A stretch of DNA of 64,000 nucleotides from Roseofilum capinflatum BLCC-M114 (GTDB taxonomy: Bacteria; Cyanobacteriota; Cyanobacteriia; Cyanobacteriales; Desertifilaceae): contig NZ_JAQOSO010000007.1 in assembly GCF_030068505.1 (NCBI RefSeq), forward strand, positions 1 to 64,000, read 5' to 3'. Each line of letters starts with the position of its first letter. Position 1 is the first letter of the stretch. A model generated the notes under the pieces. That model was not told where the DNA came from and did no database searches. It saw nothing but the letters and a program-made list of their open reading frames with translations. Both the position numbers and the translations under genes were made by a program. Positions 28,165 through 37,939 of the stretch are shown here, piece after piece.

Positions 28165-29265
28165 ATGAAAACATTGATTGAACGATTAAAGTCTAAAATA
28201 AAACAAACAAAACATTGGTTTAACCGAAGAACTTGGCCCAAAAATTCCATTGTCTATTATACTGGCTCAACTCCTTCTCTTTGGACACCAGAAACCTTAA
28301 AAATCGGATTAGGGGGTTCAGAAACAGCCATTATACAGTTAACCAGAGCCTGGGTGAACTTAGGTTACCAAGTTACTGTTTATAATAACTGTGGAACCCA
28401 AGCAGGAATTTATGATGGAGTCGAGTATCGACACTATTCTGAATTCAATCAATACGATCGATTTGATATATTAATTATTTGGCGCTATCCTTGGCGACTC
28501 TATTCCCAAACTAAAGCCAATAAAATTTGGCTGGATTTGCATGAAGTCATGCAGCCTCATCAAGTTAGCAAATCTAAATTGAAGAATTTTGACCGCGTTT
28601 TTGTAAAATCAGCTTACCACAGGAGCTTACTACCGGAAATAGAGGAAAACAAAATAACAATTATTCCGAATGGGATTGATCCATACTACTTTCACTATAG
28701 TCAAGCCCCTAAAGATCCCTACAAATTAATTTATGCATCCAATTATATTAGAGGACTTGAAAGAATGCTCCAATATGGTTGGCCAATCATAAAACAAGTA
28801 GTGCCCCAAGCACATTTACACATCTATTATGGTTGGTCAGGCAATGATTTGAGTAAACCAGAAATTCAAGCCTGGAAAGAAAAGATGATGGAATTGATGA
28901 ATCAATCCGGTGTCACTGACCATGGTAGAATCGGAGTGGAAAAGTTAATCCAAGAAAAATCTACAGCATCTATTCATTACTATGGCTGTACTTTTCAAGA
29001 AATAGATTGTATTTCAGTCCGAGAATCGGCTGCTGTAGGCTGCGTTCCTGTCACCACTGACTGCTACGCTTTTAGTGAAAAAAAATACTGCATAAAAGCA
29101 CCTGGTAATCCTTACGAGAAAACGACTCAAGAAGCGGTAGCGATGAAGATTATAGAGTTATTAAACGATCGGGATAGATTAGAAGAAATACGTCAAGAAT
29201 TTCAGCAACTCGCACAAGAAGAAACTTGGGAGAATAGTGCTAAACTTTGGTTAAACTACCATTGA
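28165..29265 (+). CDS. Glycosyltransferase (GT4/GT1-like)
   Basis: A 366-residue GT-B type glycosyltransferase. The ATG at 28165 has a GGAG nine bases upstream; ATGs at 28150 and 28156 are alternatives. The LKIGLGGSETAIIQLTRAWV block fits the nucleotide-sugar/acceptor loop of the N-domain, IIPNGIDPYYF is the hallmark linker strand before the C-domain, and SVRESAAVGCVPVTTD is the donor-binding EX7E-like region. It opens the locus of glycosyltransferases, sulfotransferases and an acyltransferase. Donor and acceptor are unknown. Confidence 0.85.
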   Translation: MKTLIERLKSKIKQTKHWFNRRTWPKNSIVYYTGSTPSLWTPETLKIGLGGSETAIIQLTRAWVNLGYQVTVYNNCGTQAGIYDGVEYRHYSEFNQYDRFDILIIWRYPWRLYSQTKANKIWLDLHEVMQPHQVSKSKLKNFDRVFVKSAYHRSLLPEIEENKITIIPNGIDPYYFHYSQAPKDPYKLIYASNYIRGLERMLQYGWPIIKQVVPQAHLHIYYGWSGNDLSKPEIQAWKEKMMELMNQSGVTDHGRIGVEKLIQEKSTASIHYYGCTFQEIDCISVRESAAVGCVPVTTDCYAFSEKKYCIKAPGNPYEKTTQEAVAMKIIELLNDRDRLEEIRQEFQQLAQEETWENSAKLWLNYH

Positions 29266-29286
29266 TTGATATGAGGATTTACCGTT

Positions 29287-30198
29287 ATGACGATGCCTAA
29301 TTTTTTGCTCATTGGTGCTGCCAAAGCAGGGACAACATCTCTGTATTATTATTTGAAGCAACATCCGGAAATTTACGTTCCATCCGGATATAGCAAAGAA
29401 CCCGATTTTTTTGCCCTAGAAGGTGAACCCTTAGAATATCCGGGGCCCGAAGGTACATTTAAGATGAACGATCGCGTTACCGATCTCGACACTTACCGAT
29501 CGCTTTTTGACCCCGTGACCACCCAAAAGGCGATCGGGGAAGCCTCAACTGTATACATTTATAGTGAAAAAGCACCAGAACGGATACAACACTATATCCC
29601 AGACGTGAAACTGATCGCCATTCTTCGCGATCCAGTAGAACGAGCATTCTCCCACTATTTATACTGGGCATCCCAGGGATTTGAACCCCATACAAACTTT
29701 GACTTTAATCAAGCCATTCAAGCAGAAGAGACGCGCATTTCTCAAGGTTGGAGTCACAATTGGCATTATATCAGACGAGGATTTTACTATACCCAACTCA
29801 ATCGCTACTTTGACCGCTTTGATGCGAGTCAAATCAGAATCTATCTCTATGAAGATCTCATCAAAGATAAGTTAGCCGTAGCCCAAAATATATTTGAATT
29901 TTTAGGGGTCGATCGAACCTTTACGCCAAATTTCACCAAAACTCATAATAAAACAGAAGTTCCTAAAAATCGAACTGTCAATACACTCCTCAATCGACCC
30001 AATCCCATTAAAGCAGTCTTAAAACCCCTCTTACCTACTGGACTACGCAAGCGTATCGCTACTAATCTCAAGCAGCGTAACCAAGGAAAACCCAAACTCC
30101 CTGACCAAACTAGGAAGCAACTTATTAACATTTATCGACAAGATATTCTGCAACTGCAAGACTTAATTAACCGAGATCTTTCCAATTGGCTAGAGTAA
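29287..30198 (+). CDS. Sulfotransferase (heparan-sulfate type)
   Basis: A 303-residue PAPS-dependent sulfotransferase. The 5'-phosphosulfate loop is LLIGAAKAGTTSLYYYLKQH and the 3'-phosphate motif is AILRDPVERAFSHYLY, both intact. Sequence style (FFALEGEPL, WYIRRGFYYTQLNRYFDRFD-like) matches the Sulfotransfer_1/heparan N-sulfotransferase group that acts on carbohydrate hydroxyl or amino groups. It starts 21 bases after the glycosyltransferase and ends 4 bases before the MBOAT gene, so these are one operon. It probably sulfates the glycan made here. Two further sulfotransferases lie at 35.5-37.8 kb. Confidence 0.9.
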   Translation: MTMPNFLLIGAAKAGTTSLYYYLKQHPEIYVPSGYSKEPDFFALEGEPLEYPGPEGTFKMNDRVTDLDTYRSLFDPVTTQKAIGEASTVYIYSEKAPERIQHYIPDVKLIAILRDPVERAFSHYLYWASQGFEPHTNFDFNQAIQAEETRISQGWSHNWHYIRRGFYYTQLNRYFDRFDASQIRIYLYEDLIKDKLAVAQNIFEFLGVDRTFTPNFTKTHNKTEVPKNRTVNTLLNRPNPIKAVLKPLLPTGLRKRIATNLKQRNQGKPKLPDQTRKQLINIYRQDILQLQDLINRDLSNWLE

Positions 30199-30202
30199 TC
30201 CT

Positions 30203-31690
30203 ATGCTATTTAATTCCCACGTCTTTATTCTCTTATTTTTACCCCTTACCTTAATTATTTTTTTTGGTCTAGCTAAATTTCGACTCACTTTAGCAGCGAT
30301 GATTTGGCTAGTGGCTACCTCCCTCTTTTTCTATGCCTACTGGAATGTAGCCTATTTACCCCTACTGGTAATTTCCATTCTCACTAACTTTTTCATCGGT
30401 AGAACTCTATCAAGAACAGAGCATGGAAGTCAACAGGCTAAACTCTTATTAATCAGTGGTGTCTGTATCAACTTAGGATTTATCGGATACTACAAATATG
30501 CAGGATTTTTAGCTCAATCGATGAATGGCATCTTGAATACCGATCTGATAGTGCCCAATATTGTCCTGCCCCTAGCCATTTCTTTTTATACCTTCACCCA
30601 AATTGCTTATCTCGTTGATGCCTATCGTGGGGAAACCAAAAAATATGGCGTTCTTGAATACAGTTTATTCGTGTCTTTTTTCCCTCAACTCATCGCTGGC
30701 CCGATTCTCCGCCATGATGAACTGATCCCGCAATTCTGGCAGAAGCGTAAATTTATTTTCTCCGATCGCAACTTTGCCAGAGGACTAACCCTGTTCACGT
30801 TGGGTTTGAGTAAAAAAATGCTCATTGCAGACCGTCTTTCCCCTTGGGTGGCAGACGTATTCGATCATGCAAGCCAGGTGAGTTTTGTAGAAGCCTGGGT
30901 GGGAGCATTATGTTATACACTACAACTCTATTTTGACTTTTCCGGCTACTCAGATATGGCGATCGGCTTGGGATGGATGTTTAATATTGAATTGCCGATT
31001 AACTTTGATTCTCCCTACAAAGCAACCTCCATTGCTGATTTTTGGCGCAGGTGGCATATTACCCTCTCAAACTTTCTCCGGGATTATCTGTATATTCCAC
31101 TAGGAGGAAACCGTAAAGGAGAACTAAGGCGAAATTTGAATTTAATGATTACTATGTTCTTAGGAGGACTTTGGCATGGTGCAGGTTGGACATTTGTGGT
31201 CTGGGGAGGACTTCACGGTTTATACCTCGTTATAGACCGGCAATGGCAACGACTGCGTATTAAATTACCTTGGTTTCTTGCATGGTTCATTACCTTTTTT
31301 GCTGTGGTGATGAGTTGGATCTTATTTCGATCGACGAGCTTTCAAGATGCTGCCTTCATGATTCAATCAGTTACTGGAATGAAAGGTATTGTTTTACCCG
31401 GTAAGTTTGAGTCACTTTTATCTTGGCTCACTCCTTTGGGTGTAGAATTCAAGGGACAAGAAGTGCTATCTGCTCTACCCTATCTTCCAGGAACCGATGC
31501 TACAACTTTAGGCATCAATTTTGTAACCATTATCGCCTTACTTGCAGTGGTAATTTGGTGTCCAAATACCCAAGAAATAATGGAAAAGTTTCAACCTAAA
31601 TGGTGGTGGGCAGTTGGAGCAGGTACGATGGTTTTTGTCTGTTTACTTTCATTGAATCAAGTCAGCGAGTTCTTATATTTTCAATTCTGA
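30203..31690 (+). CDS. MBOAT family O-acyltransferase (AlgI-like)
   Basis: A 495-residue polytopic membrane protein with about eleven hydrophobic segments. MBOAT hallmarks are seen: the LPLAISFYTFTQIAYLVDAY segment, FFPQLIAGPILRHDELIPQF, FSGYSDMAIGLGWMF, the DFWRRWHITLSNFLRDYLYIPLGG block and catalytic His in LGGLWHGAGWTF. AlgI-type enzymes pass acyl groups from a cytoplasmic donor across the membrane for O-acetylation of exopolysaccharide. The next gene encodes an AlgJ-like partner, which is the usual pairing. Full length. Confidence 0.93.
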   Translation: MLFNSHVFILLFLPLTLIIFFGLAKFRLTLAAMIWLVATSLFFYAYWNVAYLPLLVISILTNFFIGRTLSRTEHGSQQAKLLLISGVCINLGFIGYYKYAGFLAQSMNGILNTDLIVPNIVLPLAISFYTFTQIAYLVDAYRGETKKYGVLEYSLFVSFFPQLIAGPILRHDELIPQFWQKRKFIFSDRNFARGLTLFTLGLSKKMLIADRLSPWVADVFDHASQVSFVEAWVGALCYTLQLYFDFSGYSDMAIGLGWMFNIELPINFDSPYKATSIADFWRRWHITLSNFLRDYLYIPLGGNRKGELRRNLNLMITMFLGGLWHGAGWTFVVWGGLHGLYLVIDRQWQRLRIKLPWFLAWFITFFAVVMSWILFRSTSFQDAAFMIQSVTGMKGIVLPGKFESLLSWLTPLGVEFKGQEVLSALPYLPGTDATTLGINFVTIIALLAVVIWCPNTQEIMEKFQPKWWWAVGAGTMVFVCLLSLNQVSEFLYFQF

Positions 31691-31697
31691 GGTGAAT

Positions 31698-32807
31698 ATG
31701 AAGCCTTATCGTAGTTTTAGTCTTATCTTGTTGTCAGTAGCAGCCAGCGGATCATGCCTAGTTGCCCTATTTAATGCAATTATCGATCCTTTCGGGATCA
31801 TGAATATCCTGGTGATTAGAGGAATCAATCAGTCTAAGCCTGCAACTGTAGATAACACAAGATTATATAAGGCAGTAGACCTAACTCGTCAAGATGCTAA
31901 AACTATATTTTTAGGGGCATCTCGCGTAGAAACAGCCTTTGATGTAGAGCATCCAGCATTACAAACATATCAACCTGTTTATAATTTAGCTATGCAAGGA
32001 ATGACGTTTTATGAGCAAAGACGTTATTTGGAATATGCTATTCAAACACAAGAAAATATTCAAGTCGTTATTCTAGGCATAGATTTATGGCTTCTAGAAG
32101 ATCCCTATTTAAGGAAAACCGGTTTTAAAGAAGATAGGTTGCAACAACAAGGTTTGCCGTTATCAGAATCTCTAGAAATTAATTTTTCTTGGGATACGTT
32201 TAGTAAAAGTCTTGAATCTATTAAAGCTAATTTAGACAAACCAGATTACGAATACTATAACTCTAAAGGCGTTCGCGATACTGACTATGTGAAATATAGG
32301 AATGTGAAGTTTACTTCTTGGCTTCCAGGAATAATTAATAATCCAAAGGATAAAATATTTCCATTTGCTTTAGAAAATCTCAGTATTATTGTTGATTTAT
32401 GTCGAGAAAATAACCTGAATTTGATAGCCTTTATTACACCACCTCACGTTACTCAATTTGAAGCTATGTATATGTCAGGTAGTGAAGCAGTTATAGAACA
32501 AGGGAAGCGAGAGATTGTTAATATACTCCCAGTTTGGGACTTTTCTGGCTATAACAGTATAACTACGGAATTCATCACCGATCAAATGACTAAATACAGG
32601 GATAGTTCTCATTTTACAATGCACGTTGGAGACTTGATTCTCAATCGGATTTTACAGTATAATCAAGAAATAGTGCCGGAAGATTTTGGTATTATGATTG
32701 CTCAAGAGAATATTGAAGAGCATTTGGAAGACATTCGTAAACAAAGAAATATCTGGAGGAAGGACAATCCAGATGTCGTGACAATGTTAGAAGGACTAAA
32801 GCGATAG
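31698..32807 (+). CDS. AlgJ/SGNH-like partner of the acyltransferase
   Basis: A 369-residue membrane-anchored extracytoplasmic protein (ATG 31698, six bases after a GTG). An N-terminal TM (about 8-30) is followed by a SGNH-like fold: block I IFLGASRVETAFD (Ser in GASR) and the catalytic pair in YRDSSHFTMHVGD (Asp and His three apart). AlgJ/AlgX-type proteins receive the acyl group from the MBOAT protein and transfer it to the glycan. The start is eight bases after the MBOAT stop, fitting a functional pair. Confidence 0.8.
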   Translation: MKPYRSFSLILLSVAASGSCLVALFNAIIDPFGIMNILVIRGINQSKPATVDNTRLYKAVDLTRQDAKTIFLGASRVETAFDVEHPALQTYQPVYNLAMQGMTFYEQRRYLEYAIQTQENIQVVILGIDLWLLEDPYLRKTGFKEDRLQQQGLPLSESLEINFSWDTFSKSLESIKANLDKPDYEYYNSKGVRDTDYVKYRNVKFTSWLPGIINNPKDKIFPFALENLSIIVDLCRENNLNLIAFITPPHVTQFEAMYMSGSEAVIEQGKREIVNILPVWDFSGYNSITTEFITDQMTKYRDSSHFTMHVGDLILNRILQYNQEIVPEDFGIMIAQENIEEHLEDIRKQRNIWRKDNPDVVTMLEGLKR

Positions 32808-32889
32808 CAAAATACGACTCATTTCAATTTAAAGAAGAGAAAACCGTGGCTATAAGCTATTATATATCTATCTATGGAGTAAAATTACT

Positions 32890-35562
32890 ATGAAACTATT
32901 TCAAAGTTTATGGGAAGAGCAAGTCCAGCAAAGCCCCAATGCGATCGCCCTCGAATGTAATGATGTGCAGTTAACATATGAGCAACTCAATTACCAAGTG
33001 AATCAACTGGCACATTATTTACAAAGCTTAGGGGTAAAACCAGAAGTCCGTGTCGGCATCTGTGCCGAACGCTCTTTGGAGTTAATTATAGGCATTTTAG
33101 GGATTTGGAAAGCAGGAGGAGCTTATATTCCACTCGATCCGAAATATCCTAAAGAACGCTCGGAATTTATTCTTCAGGAAACAAAAATTTCTTGGTTACT
33201 TACCCAAGAACATTTACGAGAGGAGTTTCCTAGTTATTTGGGAAAAATAATAAATTTAGATACAGATTGTTCTCTTTTGAGATCCTATCCACAGGATGAT
33301 CCCTTAAGAACTGTTCAACCCGATAACCTGGCTTACATTATCTACACATCAGGATCAACCGGTAAACCCAAGGGAGTACAAATTACTCAGGAAAATGTTA
33401 GCTATTACCTGAAGGGACTAACAGATGTTTTCCCTATTACAGAACAAGACTACTACTTACATACTGCTTCCTTCTCGTTTTCTTCGTCTTTACGTCAACT
33501 CCTATTTCCCTTATGTAAAGGAGCAAAAGTTATTGTTGCCACTGATGAATACATTAAAAATCCACTCCAGTTGTTTCAATTCATCATAGATAAAAAGGTA
33601 ACTGTATTTGATACAGTTGCGTCAGTTTGGCGCTACGGGATTCAATCTTTAGACACTCTTCCTCTCGAAAAGCAAAATTTGCTCCACTCTAGTCAGTTGC
33701 GGTTTCTTGTCTTTTCAGGTGGTCTTTTACCTTGTCCTCTCCTGAAAAAAGTTCGCCGTCAATTTCCGATAAACAAACAACCACAAGTTTTTAATCTTTA
33801 TGGTCAGACAGAAACTCTAGGAGTTTGTGCCAATTGTGTCCCTGAAGACTTTGAACGAGATTCTGGTTATGTACCGGTTGTGGGGAAACTTTACGATCAC
33901 AATTGTATTCACGTGGTGGATGAAAACCTTAATCTTCTACCTATGGGTGAAATTGGGGAATTGGCGATTTCTGGAAAAAATCTGGCACGAGGCTATCTCA
34001 ACCGCCCCCAAGATAATGAGGCCAAATTTATTTCTAATCCTTTCTCAGAAGATCCCTTTAATCGGCTTTTTCGCTCTGGGGATGTGGCTCGTATTTTAGA
34101 AAGCGGTGGTTTAGAAATTCTTGGGCGAGTAGATTTTCAAGTTAAAATCCGTGGAATGCGAGTCGAAACTGGTGAGATTGAAGCTGTTCTAGAAAATCAT
34201 CCCCAGATTAAACAATCTGTTGTTTCTGCCCATGAAACTCTTCAAGGAGAAACTCAACTGGTTGCCTATTTAATCCCCAAATCTGGCCTTACCATGGCTG
34301 TTCACTCTTCTTTAAAGGAAGAATTACGACATGAGATTCAAGGCAAGCTCCCTGACTATATGATACCTGCCCATTTCATGTTCTTAGATGCTCTACCTCT
34401 AACACCAAATGGTAAATTAGATCGTCGTGCTTTGCCAGAACCAAGCCGCGATAACTTAGAATTAACTCAGCAGTTTATCCCTCCTAGCAACGAAATTGAA
34501 GGCCAATTGGTAGAAATTTGGGAAAAATGGTTGGAGCAAAAGCCTATTGGGATTTGCGATCATTTCTTTGAAATTGGCGGACATTCCCTATTAGCTGCCC
34601 AAATTTTCTCTGAAATTGAACAAACCTTGGGGGTGAAGCTTCCTCTGGCTTTACTGATGAAAGCACCAACGATCAAAGAAATAGCAGAAATATTGCAAAG
34701 CGATCGCTTCACTGATGCCTGGTCATCGTTAGTTCCAATTCAGCCCAATGGCGATAATCCTCCCTTCTTTGTTAGTCATGGGATAGGAGGAAATGTTCTT
34801 AATTATAGCAACTTAGCAATTGAATTAGGTTTGCATCAACCGTTATATGGTTTACAAGCACAAGGTCTTGATGGCAAAACCCAACCTTTAACTACTATTG
34901 AAGCTATAGCTGCTCGTAATATTCAAACAATGCAAGCATTTCAAGCTCAAGGTCCTTACTTGATTGGAGGTTACTCTTTTGGTGGTCTAGTAGCTTTTGA
35001 AATGGCACAACAACTCAGACAACAAGGCCAGGAAATTGCTCTGCTTGTCATTCTTGATAGCCATAGTCCCTATGCTCTTGAACGTATTCACACCACACCT
35101 CTTTCACCCTATGAACGACTGGCTCGGCATTGGAGAAGATTTTCTCAACAAGGTTTTGAGTATCTTGTTGAACGTTGGCAAGATCGTATGAAGGGTATGG
35201 CTTCATCTTCTAAGGCTTTCGACCAACTTCCTTCTGAAGACTGGTTGCCTAAAGATGATGGCACAAATATTGTGATTCAAACCAGTCATTTTATTCGGAA
35301 AGTCAATAGAGCTGCAAAAAGCCGCTATACTCCTACCATCTATGATGGCAAAATTACACTATTTCGCTCCAGGTTAGGACGACCCATACCAGAAGGATGG
35401 AAACTTGATCCACTACTAGGTTGGAGAAAAATGACTTCTGTTGGTGTAGAAGTTTATGATGTACCAGGCAACCATGGCTCTTTTATGGATTACCCTAATG
35501 TACTTGAGCTGGCCCAAAAGTTGAACCAGTGCCTCCAGAACGCAAGATCAGACTTGAATTAA
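32890..35562 (+). CDS. Monomodular NRPS-like synthetase (A-PCP-TE)
   Basis: An 890-residue three-domain protein with no condensation domain. The adenylation domain (about 5-520) has A3 IIYTSGSTGKPKG, A5 NLYGQTE, A7 RLFRSGD and A10 NGKLDRRAL (Lys present). In core A4 the position of the amino-acid-anchoring Asp (GrsA D235) aligns with Ser198 (SFSSSLRQ), so the substrate is probably not an alpha-amino acid. The PCP has DHFFEIGGHSLL (Ser566 for phosphopantetheine). The thioesterase (about 620-885) has GYSFGG (Ser696). A-T-TE proteins of this type include furanone/quinone synthetases. Here it sits among acyl- and sulfotransferases, so it may make an acyl or keto-acid group for the glycoconjugate. 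Product unknown. Confidence 0.92.
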   Translation: MKLFQSLWEEQVQQSPNAIALECNDVQLTYEQLNYQVNQLAHYLQSLGVKPEVRVGICAERSLELIIGILGIWKAGGAYIPLDPKYPKERSEFILQETKISWLLTQEHLREEFPSYLGKIINLDTDCSLLRSYPQDDPLRTVQPDNLAYIIYTSGSTGKPKGVQITQENVSYYLKGLTDVFPITEQDYYLHTASFSFSSSLRQLLFPLCKGAKVIVATDEYIKNPLQLFQFIIDKKVTVFDTVASVWRYGIQSLDTLPLEKQNLLHSSQLRFLVFSGGLLPCPLLKKVRRQFPINKQPQVFNLYGQTETLGVCANCVPEDFERDSGYVPVVGKLYDHNCIHVVDENLNLLPMGEIGELAISGKNLARGYLNRPQDNEAKFISNPFSEDPFNRLFRSGDVARILESGGLEILGRVDFQVKIRGMRVETGEIEAVLENHPQIKQSVVSAHETLQGETQLVAYLIPKSGLTMAVHSSLKEELRHEIQGKLPDYMIPAHFMFLDALPLTPNGKLDRRALPEPSRDNLELTQQFIPPSNEIEGQLVEIWEKWLEQKPIGICDHFFEIGGHSLLAAQIFSEIEQTLGVKLPLALLMKAPTIKEIAEILQSDRFTDAWSSLVPIQPNGDNPPFFVSHGIGGNVLNYSNLAIELGLHQPLYGLQAQGLDGKTQPLTTIEAIAARNIQTMQAFQAQGPYLIGGYSFGGLVAFEMAQQLRQQGQEIALLVILDSHSPYALERIHTTPLSPYERLARHWRRFSQQGFEYLVERWQDRMKGMASSSKAFDQLPSEDWLPKDDGTNIVIQTSHFIRKVNRAAKSRYTPTIYDGKITLFRSRLGRPIPEGWKLDPLLGWRKMTSVGVEVYDVPGNHGSFMDYPNVLELAQKLNQCLQNARSDLN

Positions 35563-35576
35563 AACTTAGTCATTAC

Positions 35577-36506
35577 TTATATGTCTAAGTTCCATTCATA
35601 AGGTTTATTAAGTTCTCCAGCAATCTGATTAAACACTTGTAAATTTTCTGGTGATAACTCTTGCTTCCATCGCATGTCTAACTTGATTTTAAATTCTGGG
35701 TCTTGATAGTATTGACCATGACTTTCCAGATTTTTTTGTTTTTTCCCCTTGTATTTTGCAATTAAAGCATTCGCTCCTCGACTGCCAACAACATGATGAT
35801 GATCGTGCTTCCAGTATTCGATCATATCCGGGACAAACTCAATATCTAACCAATGACATATCTGTTGTAACACTTTGTGAGGATTTGTGGCCATTTCTTC
35901 ATAGCGAATTGCTAACTTTCTATCCTCTGAAAAATTATTGTAAAATTCACTTTGCTCTTTAAAAAGATTAACCCATTGATGACTGAGGTTTTCTATGGAG
36001 TCTTTCTTAAACCGGAGATAGGAGTTAATAACTGCTCGACCATCTCGTACATTATACAAGAGGTAAGCATCAATTTTATTTTGCCTAAATTCCCTAGCCT
36101 TCAATTTATTGGAGATCCAACTCACTTCCTTGCTAGAATCAGTCAGAATAGATTGTTTAGTTTTAGAAAAAAGTATAGTATAGGGATTAAGAATTTCGTC
36201 ATTCCCTAACCATTCTCGAACTAGGCGTTCAAGTTTTAAAGGAATATATCGATGCAATCTGTGATTGCTCATTCCTGCTGCAAATTGCTTTAATTCTGCC
36301 TTTGTAAAATTATCTAGCCAAAAGGTACTATCTTCAGGATACCAAAAGTCTCTTCCTTTTTGTACCATCTGAGGAAGCTTGCTGATTTCACCTAATGAAA
36401 ACGCATCTGGGTGACTGCCAATCATCAATTCAACTAAGGTTGATCCTGAGCGACCCATACTTATTACAAAAACAACTTTATTTCTTCTATCTATTTTTTT
36501 GATCAT
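35577..36506 (-). CDS. Sulfotransferase family protein
   Basis: A 309-residue putative PAPS-dependent sulfotransferase (ATG 36506 taken; a TTG three codons earlier is less likely). The 5'-PSB loop is VFVISMGRSGSTLVELMIGSHP and the 3'-phosphate region is LLYNVRDGRAVINSYLRFK. It shares extensive identity with the paralogue at 36823 (SPENL and YWKHDHH-type blocks), so they are tandem duplicates. Both face away from the operon at 28-35.5 kb. The substrate is not known. Lower sequence complexity and high A+T content compared with the housekeeping genes fit a horizontally acquired locus. Confidence 0.85.
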   Translation of the reverse strand: MIKKIDRRNKVVFVISMGRSGSTLVELMIGSHPDAFSLGEISKLPQMVQKGRDFWYPEDSTFWLDNFTKAELKQFAAGMSNHRLHRYIPLKLERLVREWLGNDEILNPYTILFSKTKQSILTDSSKEVSWISNKLKAREFRQNKIDAYLLYNVRDGRAVINSYLRFKKDSIENLSHQWVNLFKEQSEFYNNFSEDRKLAIRYEEMATNPHKVLQQICHWLDIEFVPDMIEYWKHDHHHVVGSRGANALIAKYKGKKQKNLESHGQYYQDPEFKIKLDMRWKQELSPENLQVFNQIAGELNKPYEWNLDI

Positions 36507-36822
36507 AAATGACAATTTTATATTATTTTGTACTATATATTTTCCTCCTTTAGGTTATCATGTTTATTTATAATTGTCAATAATTAAGGGTGATCACTTA
36601 ATCCATAGATTCACTCTGTTAAGCGATGATAAACTTTATTTTTGATATCACAAAAATATTGATGATTGCTTCATTCCTCACTTAATATGAGAGGGTACAA
36701 GAGTTATTCAAAAATATCTCTAAACAAAGATATCTGGGGAAAAAGAAAGCAAACTTTCATCAGTAGACCTTACCCTTATATCTATAAGGTTCATGATTTA
36801 ATTACTTTCTCATCCTCTTTGC
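36507..36822. other. AT-rich gap between two sulfotransferase genes
   Basis: This 316-bp gap is strongly A+T rich and shows no credible gene, hairpin or repeat. It should contain the promoter of the downstream sulfotransferase gene. Confidence 0.4.
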
Positions 36823-37740
36823 TCAATTGTACTCATAGGGTTGGTTAACTGCTCCAGCAATACGGTTGAATATGTCTAAGTTCTCTGGTGATAGCTCTTT
36901 TTTCCAGCGTAAATCTAATTTAATTGATAAATCTCGTTTTTCGTAATACTCTCCATGAACTTCACGCACTTTATCTAGTATTTCTTTCCCTTGGTAGCGT
37001 CTAATTAAAGAGTAAGTTCCATCGTTGCCAGAAATGTCATGGTGATCGTATTTCCAGTACTCTAGCATATCCTCTATAAATTCTATGCCAATCCATTGGC
37101 AAATGGTTTGAATGGTTTGGTGTGGTTGACTGGCCAAGTCTTCATAGGCAATTTCTATTTTTTTATCTTCTTTAAATGAATGAAAATAAGCCTGCCTTCC
37201 CTTCGTCTTTTGTACCCAACCCTCAGTAAAGTCTACAACGTCCATATCTTGGAATCTGCGTAGGAAAGAATTAAGGACTGCTCTTCCATCTCTAACTAAA
37301 TGTAATAAATAGGCTTCAACTTCCCCAGATCTAAATTCTCTAGCCTTAAGCTTCTTTTCCACAAAGGGGTAAAATTTAGTGGCATCGATTATTACTTCTT
37401 CATTAAGTTTAGAAAACATTAAGCTATAGGGATTAAAGACTTGGTCGTTGCCTAAGAATTCTCGAACTCTTTTTTCTATTTTTAAAGGAATATAGGGTGT
37501 TGCACGAGTGTCCCCTAAGCCAATAGAGAGTTGCTTTATACCTTCTTTGCCAAAGGTTTCTTCCCAAAAATCTGAATTACGGTTAATACAGTCTAGGAAA
37601 GCTCCGTTTCTGTAGCGGTTAGGCAGATTTCCAAATTCTCCAGCAGAAAAGCACTGAGGATGACTCCCCAGAATGACGGAAAGAAGGCTAGAACCAGAGT
37701 GTCCTGCTGAGATGATAAACAAAACTTTTTTGGTATTCAT
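36823..37740 (-). CDS. Sulfotransferase family protein, paralogue
   Basis: A 305-residue sulfotransferase closely related to its downstream neighbour. The 5'-PSB loop is VLFIISAGHSGSSLLSVILG, where the usual Arg is replaced by His, and the 3' site is LVRDGRAVLNSFLRR. The C-terminal RWKKELSPENLDIFNRIAGA block is shared with the neighbour almost residue for residue. The start is the ATG at 37740. The two genes point leftward from an AT-rich region shared with the rightward glycosyltransferase at 37940. The substrate is unknown but probably a sugar or lipid of this locus. Confidence 0.85.
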   Translation of the reverse strand: MNTKKVLFIISAGHSGSSLLSVILGSHPQCFSAGEFGNLPNRYRNGAFLDCINRNSDFWEETFGKEGIKQLSIGLGDTRATPYIPLKIEKRVREFLGNDQVFNPYSLMFSKLNEEVIIDATKFYPFVEKKLKAREFRSGEVEAYLLHLVRDGRAVLNSFLRRFQDMDVVDFTEGWVQKTKGRQAYFHSFKEDKKIEIAYEDLASQPHQTIQTICQWIGIEFIEDMLEYWKYDHHDISGNDGTYSLIRRYQGKEILDKVREVHGEYYEKRDLSIKLDLRWKKELSPENLDIFNRIAGAVNQPYEYN

Positions 37741-37939
37741 TAAACTTAAGTTTAGAGAAAATTATGATTATAGATTTTTTTGATGCAAGTTGTTGCTTGA
37801 CATAAATCAAACAAACAAATAGTAACATAACATTTATATCTTTATTTGTCAATAATTTTGATTTTGTATATGGAGTGATCCTAATAATTGTATAATTGAT
37901 CTAATTTATTAGGGATCAGACGAGCTGGAGTTAACTTTG

